34,620 nt of DNA from Oscillospiraceae bacterium (GCA_015065965.1 SVPH01000027.1:1-34620); one strand, 5' to 3'; positions 1-9,884 are shown, numbered from the stretch's first letter. The notes: a model not told the origin generated them from the letters alone. A program made the numbers and translations.

Positions 1-274
1 GACATGCCGTACCCTGACAAGCCATGATAAGATACTTGCCGATGGGTGTAAGTCTGAACTGAGAATAAAAGGTTGCAACACCCATAACATCTGCAGGAGT
101 TACGCCTACTTTTTCTGCTATACAGTACATAACATCCTTTGGCAGATATCCATAGATATTCTGCGCTTTCTGAAGAATCGTGATAAGATTGCTCGGTGAG
201 CCGCCGTATTCGCTGAGCACATCATTGAGCAGCGAAAGGTCGCTTTTGAGACCGTTGCAATTACAATTGCACAT
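1..274 (-). CDS. nuoE: NuoE/HndA-family [2Fe-2S] subunit, 3' part cut off
   Basis: The visible 91 codons match the N-terminal half of the thioredoxin-like 24 kDa subunit family (NuoE of complex I, HndA/HydC of NAD(P)-linked [FeFe] hydrogenases). These subunits carry a [2Fe-2S] cluster and pass electrons to the NuoF-type flavoprotein. The protein begins MCNCNG, has the helical stretch LQKAQNIYGYLPKDV typical of the family, then GVTPADVMGVATFYSQF, and reaches the first cluster motif CQGTAC (C-x4-C) at the window edge. The frame opens at the ATG at 274, with AGGAGG 9 nt upstream; an ATG 5 nt earlier is in another frame and is not used. In Clostridia this family usually belongs to an electron-bifurcating hydrogenase or formate dehydrogenase operon, but the partner genes lie outside the window, so the complex cannot be named. 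Confidence 0.88.
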   Translation of the reverse strand, partial: MCNCNCNGLKSDLSLLNDVLSEYGGSPSNLITILQKAQNIYGYLPKDVMYCIAEKVGVTPADVMGVATFYSQFRLTPIGKYLIMACQGTAC

Positions 275-322
275 AACATTTCTCCTCCTGCGTTCATTTT
301 ATAAAATAAACAAACCATATGT

Positions 323-351
323 AATATAACATAAAAAAAGATATGATGCAA
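323..351 (-). promoter_or_regulatory. Promoter of the NuoE/HndA gene
   Basis: On the minus strand TTGCAT, 17 nt, then TATATT with an upstream TG (extended -10, TGnTATATT). It lies about 50 nt before the start codon at 274 and fits sigma-A spacing. The -35 is weak, the -10 good. Confidence 0.55.
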
Positions 352-390
352 TATAATTTATAAGGTAAAATTATCAAAATATAACATAAA

Positions 391-413
391 AGCCTCGGCA
401 TAACACCGAGGCT
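391..413 (-). terminator. Rho-independent terminator after the DUF4474-like gene
   Basis: Perfect 8-bp stem AGCCTCGG / CCGAGGCT with a 7-nt loop, immediately downstream of the stop codon at 421. The minus-strand tail is TTTTATGTTATATTTTG. It closes the two-gene GH5 operon and insulates the NuoE/HndA promoter that follows. Confidence 0.75.
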
Positions 414-420
414 CTGTTTT

Positions 421-1608
421 TTACCATATTACATTTACTGTCAAACCGTCAACAGTATAAGACATATCATTTCTGTAGTGATTTTCAACCGCTTCGCAGA
501 ATGCGCTGAGCATTTCTTCGTCTTTCATCTCAATTGTAAAATCAAGAGTAAGATTTTTGGCAGGGTAAAGCCTGTCACTGATTTGGAAGCCCGTAATCCA
601 CCAATGCTCATGTTCAGGGCGTTCAAAAAGCAAGTCGTCGCCGTGATAAAGTTTCATCGACATATCTGCCATCTGCTCATCATTGGCGCAGTTGTAATAA
701 GTGCCGATTGAACCGGGTTCACGGGTATAAATACCTACCTCTGCACCGTTGCTGACAAGGTAGTTACCCTTCCATATCTGCACCATCCACTCCAGACCGT
801 CATAATCAAACTTGATTCTTCTTGTGTTATAGAAGAAAAACGGGGTTGTATAGCAAAACAGGTCATATAAAAACGTAAAGCCGAAATTTCTCATCCATAC
901 ATTGACCTGAGCGTAAAGAAGCAACTCTTCATAATTGAAATTATATCCGGTTGCAACAATTCCGCCGCCGTCTTTGCCGTAAACTTCATTTGTTTCGGTA
1001 TTCACGGCAACACCTGTAGCAATTTTTTCTTCCGTGCCGTCCTGAAGAATGATTTTAAGATATATTTCATAGCAATTTTCTTCTTCAAGAGGCTCGCAAT
1101 ATGCCTGACATTCTTCAATTACGCTGAAATACATGCCAAGGAAATAATAAATGCATGCCACAACCCAGTTTCCCTGAGCATCCTGCTCATATCTGAGTTC
1201 ATAGAATTTGTTTCTCAGTTCGGTTGTGTCAATGCGGAATGTTTCCGTTACGAATTCAGCATACTGCTTTGTTTCCGGAAACCTGCTGACCAGCATAAGG
1301 ATATCAAAACCGCTCTCGTTTGCAACATCAGTGCATATTTCGGTAAGAAGAGCATCCGCAGTAAAATTGAAATGCTCCTGTTCAATAAAACCTCTGCCTG
1401 TTATGAAACGGAACACAGTGTTAATCGCTTTAACAATTCCAAGGAACTGCTTTGTGGTCATTGCAGGGAAACCTTCATCGTCAAGAATTTCACGGTATTC
1501 GTCAAAATTCTGCGGTGCAGATGTTTCAGCCTTTGCCGAAGGCATACAGATTGAAAATCCGATTGCAAAGGCAAGCACCAACGCTGTAATTTTTTTGATT
1601 GCTTTCAT
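421..1608 (-). CDS. Secreted DUF4474-like protein of unknown function
   Basis: 395 aa with a clear Sec signal peptide (KK followed by ALVLAFAIGFSICM, cleavage near AKA at about residue 27). The mature protein is rich in aromatic and acidic residues. Its C-terminal half contains RRIKFDYDGLEWMVQIWKGN and GAEVGIYTREPG, which I recall as typical of the DUF4474 family; this match is from memory, and no enzymatic motif is visible. The start is ATG at 1608 with GGGAGG close upstream. It follows the GH5 gene by 11 nt and ends at a terminator, so the two are almost certainly co-transcribed and both exported. A role on the same polysaccharide or at the cell surface is inferred from this context only. 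Confidence 0.7.
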   Translation of the reverse strand: MKAIKKITALVLAFAIGFSICMPSAKAETSAPQNFDEYREILDDEGFPAMTTKQFLGIVKAINTVFRFITGRGFIEQEHFNFTADALLTEICTDVANESGFDILMLVSRFPETKQYAEFVTETFRIDTTELRNKFYELRYEQDAQGNWVVACIYYFLGMYFSVIEECQAYCEPLEEENCYEIYLKIILQDGTEEKIATGVAVNTETNEVYGKDGGGIVATGYNFNYEELLLYAQVNVWMRNFGFTFLYDLFCYTTPFFFYNTRRIKFDYDGLEWMVQIWKGNYLVSNGAEVGIYTREPGSIGTYYNCANDEQMADMSMKLYHGDDLLFERPEHEHWWITGFQISDRLYPAKNLTLDFTIEMKDEEMLSAFCEAVENHYRNDMSYTVDGLTVNVIW

Positions 1609-1619
1609 TTGTCCTCCCG

Positions 1620-2882
1620 TTAAATATGTTCTCTGACATTTTTATCATAATGTCCGGTATCCTGAAAACCGTTTTCCGTGCGTAGGCATTCGCCCCACTT
1701 GCGTGCGATTTCCTCATAGGAATCATTATAAATATCAACTCTTTGGAAACCGTCCTTGCTTCCTCTCAGACACCAGTCGGAACTCCACATTCCGTGACCT
1801 GTTGCTTTGTAGGTCCAGAGGAACCAACTGTAGTTTGCCTTGTCAAGAGTATTGAAGCAGTTCTCCCATGTTGTTTTCTGATGAGGATAAAACTCGCCCA
1901 TCATCATGGGAACATCGGCATAAATAAACTTTGTAAACCATGCAAAAAGGTTAAAAACAAAGTTTGAATTATTATAAAAATGAACCTGATAAACAACGTT
2001 GTCCCAGCCCTTTGTCCATGCCATGGGCAGAGCAATCGCTGTCCATATAGCCTCCATCGTGAGGATTCTGTCTTCATCAACGGCACGGACAGTATCATAA
2101 AGACGGGTATATATCATCTCGTTGTTTTTTCTTCTTTCAATTTCGTCCGCATCAACATCGCACATCGGCTCATTGAGAAGATCAAACATAGCAACAGCAG
2201 GATTGCCCTTAAAGCGCATCGCAATCTCTGCCCAGAGTTCATCGGTGAGTTCACGGTATCTTTCACCCTGCTCGGTATCGGCATAAAGACCGCATGAACC
2301 TTTCTTGCCGTTATGGGGAGCATCGCTCTGATATCCAACCGCTCCGTGCATATCAAGCACAACATAAATTTCTCTTTCAGAGCATTCTTCAACAACCCAT
2401 TCAAGGCGTGAAAAATCCCAATTGCCGTTTTCGTCAAGAATTTTTCTGCCTTTGTCATCATAATAGAAGTTTCTGAACCAGAACGGAACACGCACGCAGT
2501 TAAAACCCATTGACTTAATTTCATCAAGGTCATACTCCGTAATCCAGTTGTCCATATAGATATCCATGAGTTCGTATGCCGTTTTTTCGTCAAAACGGTC
2601 AGTAAGCACTTCAAGTATGGTGTAATGGTCAAGGTCATCCTCATAAGGACAAAGCCAACCTTCCCATATCATCCACGCACCCAAATTCACACCTTTAAGT
2701 TGGATTCTTTCGCCGTTCTGATTAACAATATTCCGACCGTCTGTTGTAAGATAATCCTCTGCGGTAAAACCCGTTACGGAATTGTCTTTGGTTTCGTTTG
2801 CTGCGAAAGCAACAGATGCAAATGAAAACACTGTTGCAAATATAAGAATGACCGAAACCGCTTTCATGAGTACCGATTTCAT
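1620..2882 (-). CDS. Secreted glycoside hydrolase family 5 (cellulase-type)
   Basis: 420 aa. A Sec signal peptide covers about residues 1-27 (VILIFATVFSFASVAFA). The rest is a single (beta/alpha)8 GH5 domain: KGVNLGAWMIWEGWL near 63-77, GFNCVRVPFW near 126-135, VVLDMHG near 174-180, the acid/base LLNEP with E238, the VHFY histidine H301, and the nucleophile in MGEF, E330. GH5 enzymes retain configuration and cut beta-linked glucans or mannans; the exact substrate cannot be read from the sequence. There is no visible carbohydrate-binding module, dockerin or LPXTG anchor, so it is probably released or loosely surface-held. It is the first gene of a two-gene unit with the DUF4474-like protein and has its own promoter at 2919-2947. 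Start: ATG 2882 with AAGGAG 8 nt upstream. Confidence 0.93.
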   Translation of the reverse strand: MKSVLMKAVSVILIFATVFSFASVAFAANETKDNSVTGFTAEDYLTTDGRNIVNQNGERIQLKGVNLGAWMIWEGWLCPYEDDLDHYTILEVLTDRFDEKTAYELMDIYMDNWITEYDLDEIKSMGFNCVRVPFWFRNFYYDDKGRKILDENGNWDFSRLEWVVEECSEREIYVVLDMHGAVGYQSDAPHNGKKGSCGLYADTEQGERYRELTDELWAEIAMRFKGNPAVAMFDLLNEPMCDVDADEIERRKNNEMIYTRLYDTVRAVDEDRILTMEAIWTAIALPMAWTKGWDNVVYQVHFYNNSNFVFNLFAWFTKFIYADVPMMMGEFYPHQKTTWENCFNTLDKANYSWFLWTYKATGHGMWSSDWCLRGSKDGFQRVDIYNDSYEEIARKWGECLRTENGFQDTGHYDKNVREHI

Positions 2883-2918
2883 TGCGATTCTCCTTTTTAT
2901 GCGTTTTGAACCACAATA

Positions 2919-2947
2919 AGTTTAATGGAATTTTATGTTTTTGTCAA
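2919..2947 (-). promoter_or_regulatory. Promoter of the GH5 / DUF4474 operon
   Basis: Minus-strand TTGACA, exactly 17 nt, TAAACT, about 37 nt before the GH5 start codon. Perfect -35, fair -10. No obvious operator or cre-like palindrome was seen around it. Confidence 0.65.
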
Positions 2948-2991
2948 CACAATTATACATTTCATTAACATTCCTTTAACATACTTTCGCA

Positions 2992-3020
2992 TTGACTCTG
3001 CCTTATAATTACTGTATAAT
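2992..3020 (+). promoter_or_regulatory. Promoter of the GH51 gene
   Basis: TTGACT, 17 nt, TATAAT, ending 49 nt before the GH51 ATG. A second TATAAT at 3004-3009 is too close to the -35 to be used with it. It is divergent from the GH5 promoter, and the two -35 boxes are about 45 nt apart. Confidence 0.75.
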
Positions 3021-3063
3021 AACGGTAAAGACCGACAAAATCATAAAATTGACTGACAGGTGA

Positions 3064-4560
<1,497 letters not shown>

Positions 4561-4567
4561 TTAAAAT

Positions 4568-4620
4568 AAAAATCACCGCAGCCTATGGATTATATAATCC
4601 ATGGTTACGGTGATTTTTTT
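4568..4620. terminator. Bidirectional terminator between GH51 and the ABC operon
   Basis: Long hairpin: AAATCACCG pairs with CGGTGATTT, with further pairing inside (ATGGATTATATAATCCAT is nearly palindromic). It is flanked by an A-run on the left and seven Ts on the right, so it works for both convergent genes. Confidence 0.85.
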
Positions 4621-6778
4621 ATATCTGTTTGTTTGTCAGTTTTGCCGTCTGGCGCTGAGCCATGACAAGTTTTGCATAAATGCCGTCCTGCATAAGCAGT
4701 TCTCTGTGAGTGCCGCTCTCTGCTATCCTGCCTTTTTCAATAACAATAAGTCTGTTCGCATTGCGTAAAGTTGCAAGCCTGTGGGCAATGGCAAATGTTG
4801 TTCTGCCCTTAACCAGCCTTGCAAGTGCCTCCTGAATGGCACTTTCCGTTTCAGGGTCAAGCGCACTTGTAGCCTCATCAAGAATAAGGATTTCAGGGTT
4901 ACGCAAAACCGCTCTGGCAATTGAAATTCTCTGCCGTTCACCGCCCGAAAGATTGTGGCCGTCCTCGCCGACAACCGTGTTGTAACCGTCAGGCAACTTC
5001 ATAATAAATTCGTGAGCGTTTGCGGCTTTTGCGGCGGCAATAACCTCGCCTGCCTCAGCATTGGAACGTGCGTAAGCGATATTATCGTAAACAGTACCGG
5101 CAAAAAGGAATGTTTCCTGAAATACAACGCCGATTTTCTCACGGTATTCACTCTGACTCATGTTTTTTATATTCTCTCCGCCGATGGTTATGCTGCCCTC
5201 ATCAACATCATAAAGGCGCATTATGAGGTTTATCAGCGTTGATTTGCCTGCGCCCGAGTGACCGACAAGACCTATCATTTCACCTTGTTTAACGGTAAAA
5301 CTTACATCTTTGAGCACTGGTTCATATGCTTTGTAACCGAAGCGGACATTATCAAAAACGATATCGCCGTTAAGTTTTGCAGGGACAGAATTTTCAGCAT
5401 CCTCACTGATTTGTTTCTCATCAAGAATTTCATAAATCTTGATAAGGCTTGTTGCAACCTCTCCCAACCTTCTCGGCAAAGTTGAAACCCAGCGCAGCGG
5501 TTGATAAATATAAGCAAGGAACAGCGTGAATTCAAGCAGTTCACCAAGGGATATTGTTCCCTCAAGCACCATTCTTCCGCCAAAATAGAGAACAAAGAAT
5601 TCGCCTATTCCCATAAAAAACGAAAGGAACGGGAATACCCTTGCCCAGAGTTGCTCGTTACTTTTGGATATTTCTGCAAGTCTGCGGCAAAGTGCATCAA
5701 ACTTTTTGATTTCCCTCTCTTCGCTGCCGAAAGTTTTAACAACCCTGATTCCCCTTACTATATCATGGAGAACGGAGTTTGAGCGTGAATCGCATCTCCA
5801 CTGCTTTTCATAACGCAGATGAATGAATTTCCAGAATCCGCGGATTGCAAGTATTACTGCAGGCACGGGAACAAACACAAGGAATGTGAGCAGCGGACTG
5901 ATGCTGATAAGAATTATCAGGATTGCCGTAAACATTATAAGTTGCTCAACTGCATACATACCTTGTTCGGTAACAAAACGTTTAACTACCTCGGTATCTC
6001 TTGTAACACGCTTCATAAGGTCGCCCGCCGTCTTTTTGGACATTGACGAAAGAGAAAGGCGCTGCACCTTATCATACATCATTATGCGCAGTTCGTTTGA
6101 CATTGCGGAACTGACTTTGTTTGTTCTGCGCTGACTGAAAATTTTAAGCACCTGACCCAGAACCTGCGTTAAACCGATAAGCACAACAATTGTCAGAACA
6201 CCTTTAACCGCCGCATCGCCCGTTACAGCAGGGTTATTGAAATAATCATCAACAAGTTTCGCATTGAGAACCGGCAAAAGCGCTGTTGATGCCGTTGCAA
6301 GAGTAAGCAGAATACCTGCCAGAGCAAGCGACGGCATATAACTTTTAAGCATGCCGACGGTGCGCCTGAAAAGATAACTTTTTTCAACGCAGAAAAGGCA
6401 CACATCCATACCTTTAATAAAATGTCTGCCGCACTTCTGGCAAACCCTGAAATCCTCACGGGAAATTTCAGTTTCTTCTCCGGTTTTTATATAATGGTTT
6501 ACAACCTTACAGAATTCGCCGATTTCGTTGACGCATGACATTGAGAATCTGCAAACGGGAATACTGCCTGCCATTTGGGAGTTTTCTTTTTCCGTAACAA
6601 GTTCAAGCATACCGCAGCCTACATATGTACGCTGCACGAGTTCTTCAACACCGTCAAGATTGCGGCAGAAAACGGTTTCTCCGTCAATAACGGCTCTTAT
6701 TTCGCCGCCTTCAAATATCAGTTCTCCCCTGCACAGTTCGCTTTTCTGCGTCAGGTCGAAAACCGCTTTTGTTTGCAT
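4619..6778 (-). CDS. ABC exporter (TMD-NBD fusion) with N-terminal zinc ribbon
   Basis: 719 aa. Residues 1-105 are a small unrecognised domain. Residues about 113-130 hold a zinc ribbon (CQKCG ... CLFC), followed by a six-helix type-I exporter domain (about 140-440) and a complete nucleotide-binding domain: Walker A GHSGAGKST near 506-514, Q-loop Q554, signature LSGGE near 610-614, Walker B ILILDE with E635, H-loop H666. It probably works as a heterodimer with the ABC protein at 7320-9692. The longest frame starts at a GTG at 6787, but that GTG is inside the ribosome site AGAGGTGAT; the ATG at 6778, nine bases on, is correctly spaced. It is the last gene of the ABC-DUF1854-ABC unit. Substrate unknown; DUF1854-linked ABC pairs have been associated with cyanophycin metabolism in other bacteria, but no cyanophycin gene is seen here. 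Confidence 0.9.
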   Translation of the reverse strand: MQTKAVFDLTQKSELCRGELIFEGGEIRAVIDGETVFCRNLDGVEELVQRTYVGCGMLELVTEKENSQMAGSIPVCRFSMSCVNEIGEFCKVVNHYIKTGEETEISREDFRVCQKCGRHFIKGMDVCLFCVEKSYLFRRTVGMLKSYMPSLALAGILLTLATASTALLPVLNAKLVDDYFNNPAVTGDAAVKGVLTIVVLIGLTQVLGQVLKIFSQRRTNKVSSAMSNELRIMMYDKVQRLSLSSMSKKTAGDLMKRVTRDTEVVKRFVTEQGMYAVEQLIMFTAILIILISISPLLTFLVFVPVPAVILAIRGFWKFIHLRYEKQWRCDSRSNSVLHDIVRGIRVVKTFGSEEREIKKFDALCRRLAEISKSNEQLWARVFPFLSFFMGIGEFFVLYFGGRMVLEGTISLGELLEFTLFLAYIYQPLRWVSTLPRRLGEVATSLIKIYEILDEKQISEDAENSVPAKLNGDIVFDNVRFGYKAYEPVLKDVSFTVKQGEMIGLVGHSGAGKSTLINLIMRLYDVDEGSITIGGENIKNMSQSEYREKIGVVFQETFLFAGTVYDNIAYARSNAEAGEVIAAAKAANAHEFIMKLPDGYNTVVGEDGHNLSGGERQRISIARAVLRNPEILILDEATSALDPETESAIQEALARLVKGRTTFAIAHRLATLRNANRLIVIEKGRIAESGTHRELLMQDGIYAKLVMAQRQTAKLTNKQI

Positions 6779-6808
6779 AATTATCACCTCTTTCCAAAAA
6801 TGAAGAGA

Positions 6809-7333
6809 TTAATACAGATAAGGTTCGAGTTTACGGCGGCTCTTTGACGGAATTGCCTCAAAATCAAGTATTCTGAAGCGGTTACCGTCAATATCAATAA
6901 GGTCAATCGCTTTACCGTGCTGACGGATACTTTTTGAAATATCCCTGACCGCAAAAGACTTTTTAAAATCGCCTATCATAACATCGAAGTAAAAATGTCC
7001 CATTTTTTCTTTGATTCCTTCAATTTTGGTGATTACGGGGCAGTAGTAGCGCTGATCAAGTTCTTCATTCATCAAAGCCTGCTGCTCTGACGGGAAATCC
7101 GCCATATGCTCAACTATACCAAGTTCGTTTTTTTCTATATCCGAAATGCAGATATAATCCGACGGAAAATTTAGGGGAAGTGATCGGGTAAGTATTACCC
7201 TTTTATACTCTTTGCCTTTGATTTCTGCAGCAAGAAAACCGTTTTCGTTCTTTGAAAAAACGCAGTTCTCAGGGCTGACATATTCCGTTCTGAGCGTTTC
7301 GGGTGAAATAGTATTAGCATTATTTATGTTCAT
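6809..7333 (-). CDS. DUF1854 family protein
   Basis: 174 aa, soluble, no signal peptide or membrane helix. I recognise it as DUF1854 from the segment KRVILTRSLPLNFPSDYICI, the stretch FYFDVMIGDFKKSFAVRD, and the C-terminal IDIDGNRFRILDFEAIP. The family has no established biochemical function and typically sits beside paired ABC exporters, as here, which points to an accessory or regulatory role for the transporter. The start ATG at 7333 has GAGGAGG just upstream, and the first 14 bases overlap the end of the upstream ABC gene, so the two are translationally linked. A 30-nt gap separates its stop from the start of the second ABC gene. Confidence 0.85.
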   Translation of the reverse strand: MNINNANTISPETLRTEYVSPENCVFSKNENGFLAAEIKGKEYKRVILTRSLPLNFPSDYICISDIEKNELGIVEHMADFPSEQQALMNEELDQRYYCPVITKIEGIKEKMGHFYFDVMIGDFKKSFAVRDISKSIRQHGKAIDLIDIDGNRFRILDFEAIPSKSRRKLEPYLY

Positions 7334-9692
7334 GTTCGTCCTCCTCAGGCATTTCTCCGCCTATTCCCACGCCAATGCCGATAGTTTTAAGCGCTTCGGA
7401 CTGGATTTTATATTGCTTATAGAATTCGCCTTTCTGTTTAATAAGATCTGAAAATGTACCGTATTCAATGATTTTGCCGTCATCAATAACCGCAAGATAA
7501 TCTGCATCCCTCAAAGTGGAAAGGCGGTGGGCAATTGCAATAGTTGTTCTGCCCTCTTTAAGTTGAGTGAGCGAATACTGAATATTGCGCTCTGTTTCGG
7601 TATCCATGGCAGCAGTTGCCTCATCAAGAATAAGAATTTTAGGATTCTGAATAATCGTTCTTGCGATTGAAATACGCTGCCTTTCACCACCCGAAAGTTT
7701 TTGACCGCCTGCGCCGACCCTTGTTTCGTATGCATCAGGCAATTTCATGATAAAATCATGGGCAGATGCTGCTTTTGCCGCCGCAATAACCTCATCCATT
7801 GTTGCGTCGGGTTTTGCATAACGGATATTATCGGCAATCGAACCGATAAAGAGGTAAATATCCTGAGATACCAGACCGATATTACGGCGAAGTTCAGCAA
7901 GTTTTAAATCACGCACATCAATGCCGTCGATTTTAACGCAGCCTTCTTTTGCATCGTAAAGCCTCGCAATAAGGTTGGCAATGGTTGTTTTGCCTGCACC
8001 TGTTTTGCCGACTATGCCAAGCATATCGCCTGCTTTGACATTAAGGCTGAGTTTTTTTATAACGGGTCTTGCAGGCTCATATTCAAATTCAAGTTCGTTA
8101 ATCTCAATATCGCCCTTAAGATCATCAAAACTTACGGCATTTTCTTTCTCTGTTATATCCGGCTGTGCATCGCACACTTCAAAAACACGCTGTGCTGAAT
8201 CGGCGCACCTTGCCCACCAATTTGAAACCCATGAGAGAAAGTCAAACGGGCCTCTGAGCATTTCAAGGTAAACAATGTAACTGAGAAGTGTGCCTGTTGA
8301 AAGTTCACCCTTTGCAACCATAACACCGCCTGCGCCAAGAACAACGGTTGAAAGCCCAAGAACAAAAATTTCAAGAATCGGGAAAAGAGTTGCTTCCGTA
8401 AGCGAAAGTTTGAGTTCCGCCTTCATATGCTCTCCGCTGAGTTTTTCAAAGCGGTCATATTCATCATTTTCCTTTGAGAATGCCTTGATAACACGCTGAC
8501 CGTTGATGTTGTCGCTGACCATAGCGGAAACCTTTGCGTTATAAAGCCATGCTCTGTGATGAAGAGAACGGAAAAGTTTATCGCCCAGCACAAGGAAAAC
8601 AATTAATATAGGCATTGCCGCCAATGTTATAAGCGAAAGTTTCCAACTCATCACAAACATTATAACTACTACACCGATAACGGTTGCAATATCAATAACA
8701 AGTGCAGGCAAGCCGTCAACAAAGAACCAATAAATGTTATTTGCATCGCGGATAACACGCTCCATGAGAGAACCTGTCTGCTTTGATGAATAGAAATTGA
8801 CGGAAAGTCTTTGCATAGCATTGAATATTTTAACCTTTATGTCATAGATAACATCAGGCATTATTCCGCCCGTTATATATTGCTGAGTAACGGTAAGAAT
8901 TGTGTTAAGGAATCTTATGCCGAATATTGAAAGCACAAGAACACCAAGTGCCTTGATAAGTTCGGCAACGGCAAGCCCATCGGGGTTTGCAAGCACATCG
9001 TCAAAAAGTGCGCGGGTGCTTATCTGCGGAATAAAAACCGTAACGGCTGAACCGAGAAGCATTATTGCAATAATTGCGACAATCTGCGGAATATAGCCGC
9101 CGAAAAATTTGAAAAGACGGATTGCCGTTGAAGATTTTTTGTTGCATTTAGGGCAAAAATCCTTACCCTGTGGGCACGGTTTGCCGCATTTTTTGCATTT
9201 CTTCTCTTCGGGTTCGGCTGAAGCAGGTATCTCTGCTTCGCCTGTATTCTTGTAAGAATTAAACGCTCTTATCAAATTTTCAATCTGAGCGATTTTACCT
9301 ATTGAAAAACGCACAAGGCTTATCTGCTCACCGTCTTTTTTCAATATAAGCCTGCCCGTTGAAACATATCGCTCCGCTTCAAGGGAGTCAATATCTTCCA
9401 TAGGTATGCTTTGAATCTCGCTCACCGTATATTTAGGCTCGGGTATGCGCTTTCCGCTTTTACGCTTTGTTTTTACGATTTCTTCATCGCCCAAAGCGAT
9501 GTAAAAACCTTTATCGTCAAAACTGAGCCACGCAGAGCAGTAGCATGCATCATTATCCATATCACCCGTGCAGCAGTAAATCAGATTTTCTGTTGCAAGC
9601 CCTGCTTCTTCAAGCACCCTGAGCAAAGGTTTCGGGAACTTGCCTTTTTCGGCCTTTGGGGGCTTGGAAAGTTTATCCTTTTTCTTTCCCAT
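7320..9692 (-). CDS. ABC exporter (TMD-NBD fusion) with N-terminal domain and zinc ribbon
   Basis: 790 aa, longer than the usual 580-600 aa half-transporter because of about 190 extra N-terminal residues. Residues 1-20 are Lys-rich. Residues about 35-145 form a beta-rich domain (CCTGDMDNDACYCSAWLSF ... RLILKKDGEQISLVRF) that could be PH-like. A zinc ribbon follows (C166, C169, C180, C183). Membrane helices span about 200-480. The ATPase domain is intact: Walker A GKTGAGKTT near 562-570, LSGGE 666-670, ILILDE 686-691. It is the first structural gene of the exporter operon; ATG 9692 is preceded by GAGGTG at good spacing. About 100 nt upstream is the terminator of the leader ORF, so expression probably depends on read-through or a weak local promoter. 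Partner: the ABC protein at 4619-6778. Confidence 0.9.
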   Translation of the reverse strand: MGKKKDKLSKPPKAEKGKFPKPLLRVLEEAGLATENLIYCCTGDMDNDACYCSAWLSFDDKGFYIALGDEEIVKTKRKSGKRIPEPKYTVSEIQSIPMEDIDSLEAERYVSTGRLILKKDGEQISLVRFSIGKIAQIENLIRAFNSYKNTGEAEIPASAEPEEKKCKKCGKPCPQGKDFCPKCNKKSSTAIRLFKFFGGYIPQIVAIIAIMLLGSAVTVFIPQISTRALFDDVLANPDGLAVAELIKALGVLVLSIFGIRFLNTILTVTQQYITGGIMPDVIYDIKVKIFNAMQRLSVNFYSSKQTGSLMERVIRDANNIYWFFVDGLPALVIDIATVIGVVVIMFVMSWKLSLITLAAMPILIVFLVLGDKLFRSLHHRAWLYNAKVSAMVSDNINGQRVIKAFSKENDEYDRFEKLSGEHMKAELKLSLTEATLFPILEIFVLGLSTVVLGAGGVMVAKGELSTGTLLSYIVYLEMLRGPFDFLSWVSNWWARCADSAQRVFEVCDAQPDITEKENAVSFDDLKGDIEINELEFEYEPARPVIKKLSLNVKAGDMLGIVGKTGAGKTTIANLIARLYDAKEGCVKIDGIDVRDLKLAELRRNIGLVSQDIYLFIGSIADNIRYAKPDATMDEVIAAAKAASAHDFIMKLPDAYETRVGAGGQKLSGGERQRISIARTIIQNPKILILDEATAAMDTETERNIQYSLTQLKEGRTTIAIAHRLSTLRDADYLAVIDDGKIIEYGTFSDLIKQKGEFYKQYKIQSEALKTIGIGVGIGGEMPEEDEHEHK

Positions 9693-9745
9693 AGGTTCAC
9701 CACCTCAAATGAAATTCTATACCATAAATCTGTAAATTAACAGTC

Positions 9746-9774
9746 TTGTAATACAGGAAAATTTATGCTATAAT
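9746..9774 (+). promoter_or_regulatory. Plus-strand promoter facing into the attenuator leader
   Basis: TTGTAA, 17 nt, TATAAT preceded by TGC (extended -10). The same -35, spacing and -10 occur in front of obg. No plus-strand gene follows; the transcript would start near 9781 and meet the hairpin at 9796-9828 followed by a T-run, giving an RNA of about 57 nt antisense to the leader terminator. It may be fortuitous, because its -10 is A/T-rich on both strands. Confidence 0.4.
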
Positions 9775-9791
9775 ATGTATGTAAAAAGCGC

Positions 9792-9828
9792 AAAAAAACA
9801 GCACCTTCGCCTGCCGAAAGTGCTGTTT
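9792..9828 (-). terminator. Strong terminator / attenuator hairpin before the ABC operon
   Basis: Minus-strand stem AAACAGCACTTTCG / CGAAGGTGCTGTTT (14 positions, one mismatch), 5-nt loop, then seven Ts. It lies between the 21-codon leader ORF and the ABC gene at 9692, so it would stop transcripts from the leader promoter and from the ketopantoate reductase gene unless overridden. The plus-strand tail (GTGTTTTTTATA) could also terminate in that direction. Confidence 0.85.
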
Positions 9829-9884
9829 GTGTTTTTTATACACAAAAACTCACAGAGATATGCCGAGCGGGCACAACACTTCCG
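9815..9884 (-). promoter_or_regulatory. Putative antiterminator pairing inside the leader
   Basis: Leader-ORF bases 9884 to 9873 (minus strand CGGAAGTGTTGT) can form 12 consecutive pairs, two of them G-U, with bases 9826 to 9815 (ACAGCACTTTCG), which are the 5' arm of the terminator. The two structures are mutually exclusive, the layout expected for transcription attenuation. Seen directly in sequence; the regulation itself is inference. Confidence 0.55.

Noticed and set aside
118-351. Minus-strand 77-codon frame at the left edge
   Set aside because: Wrong frame of the NuoE/HndA gene; the frame from 274 gives the recognisable protein and runs off the edge.
2114-2644. Minus-strand 176-codon frame inside GH5
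   Set aside because: Out-of-frame shadow of the GH5 gene, which has intact catalytic motifs.
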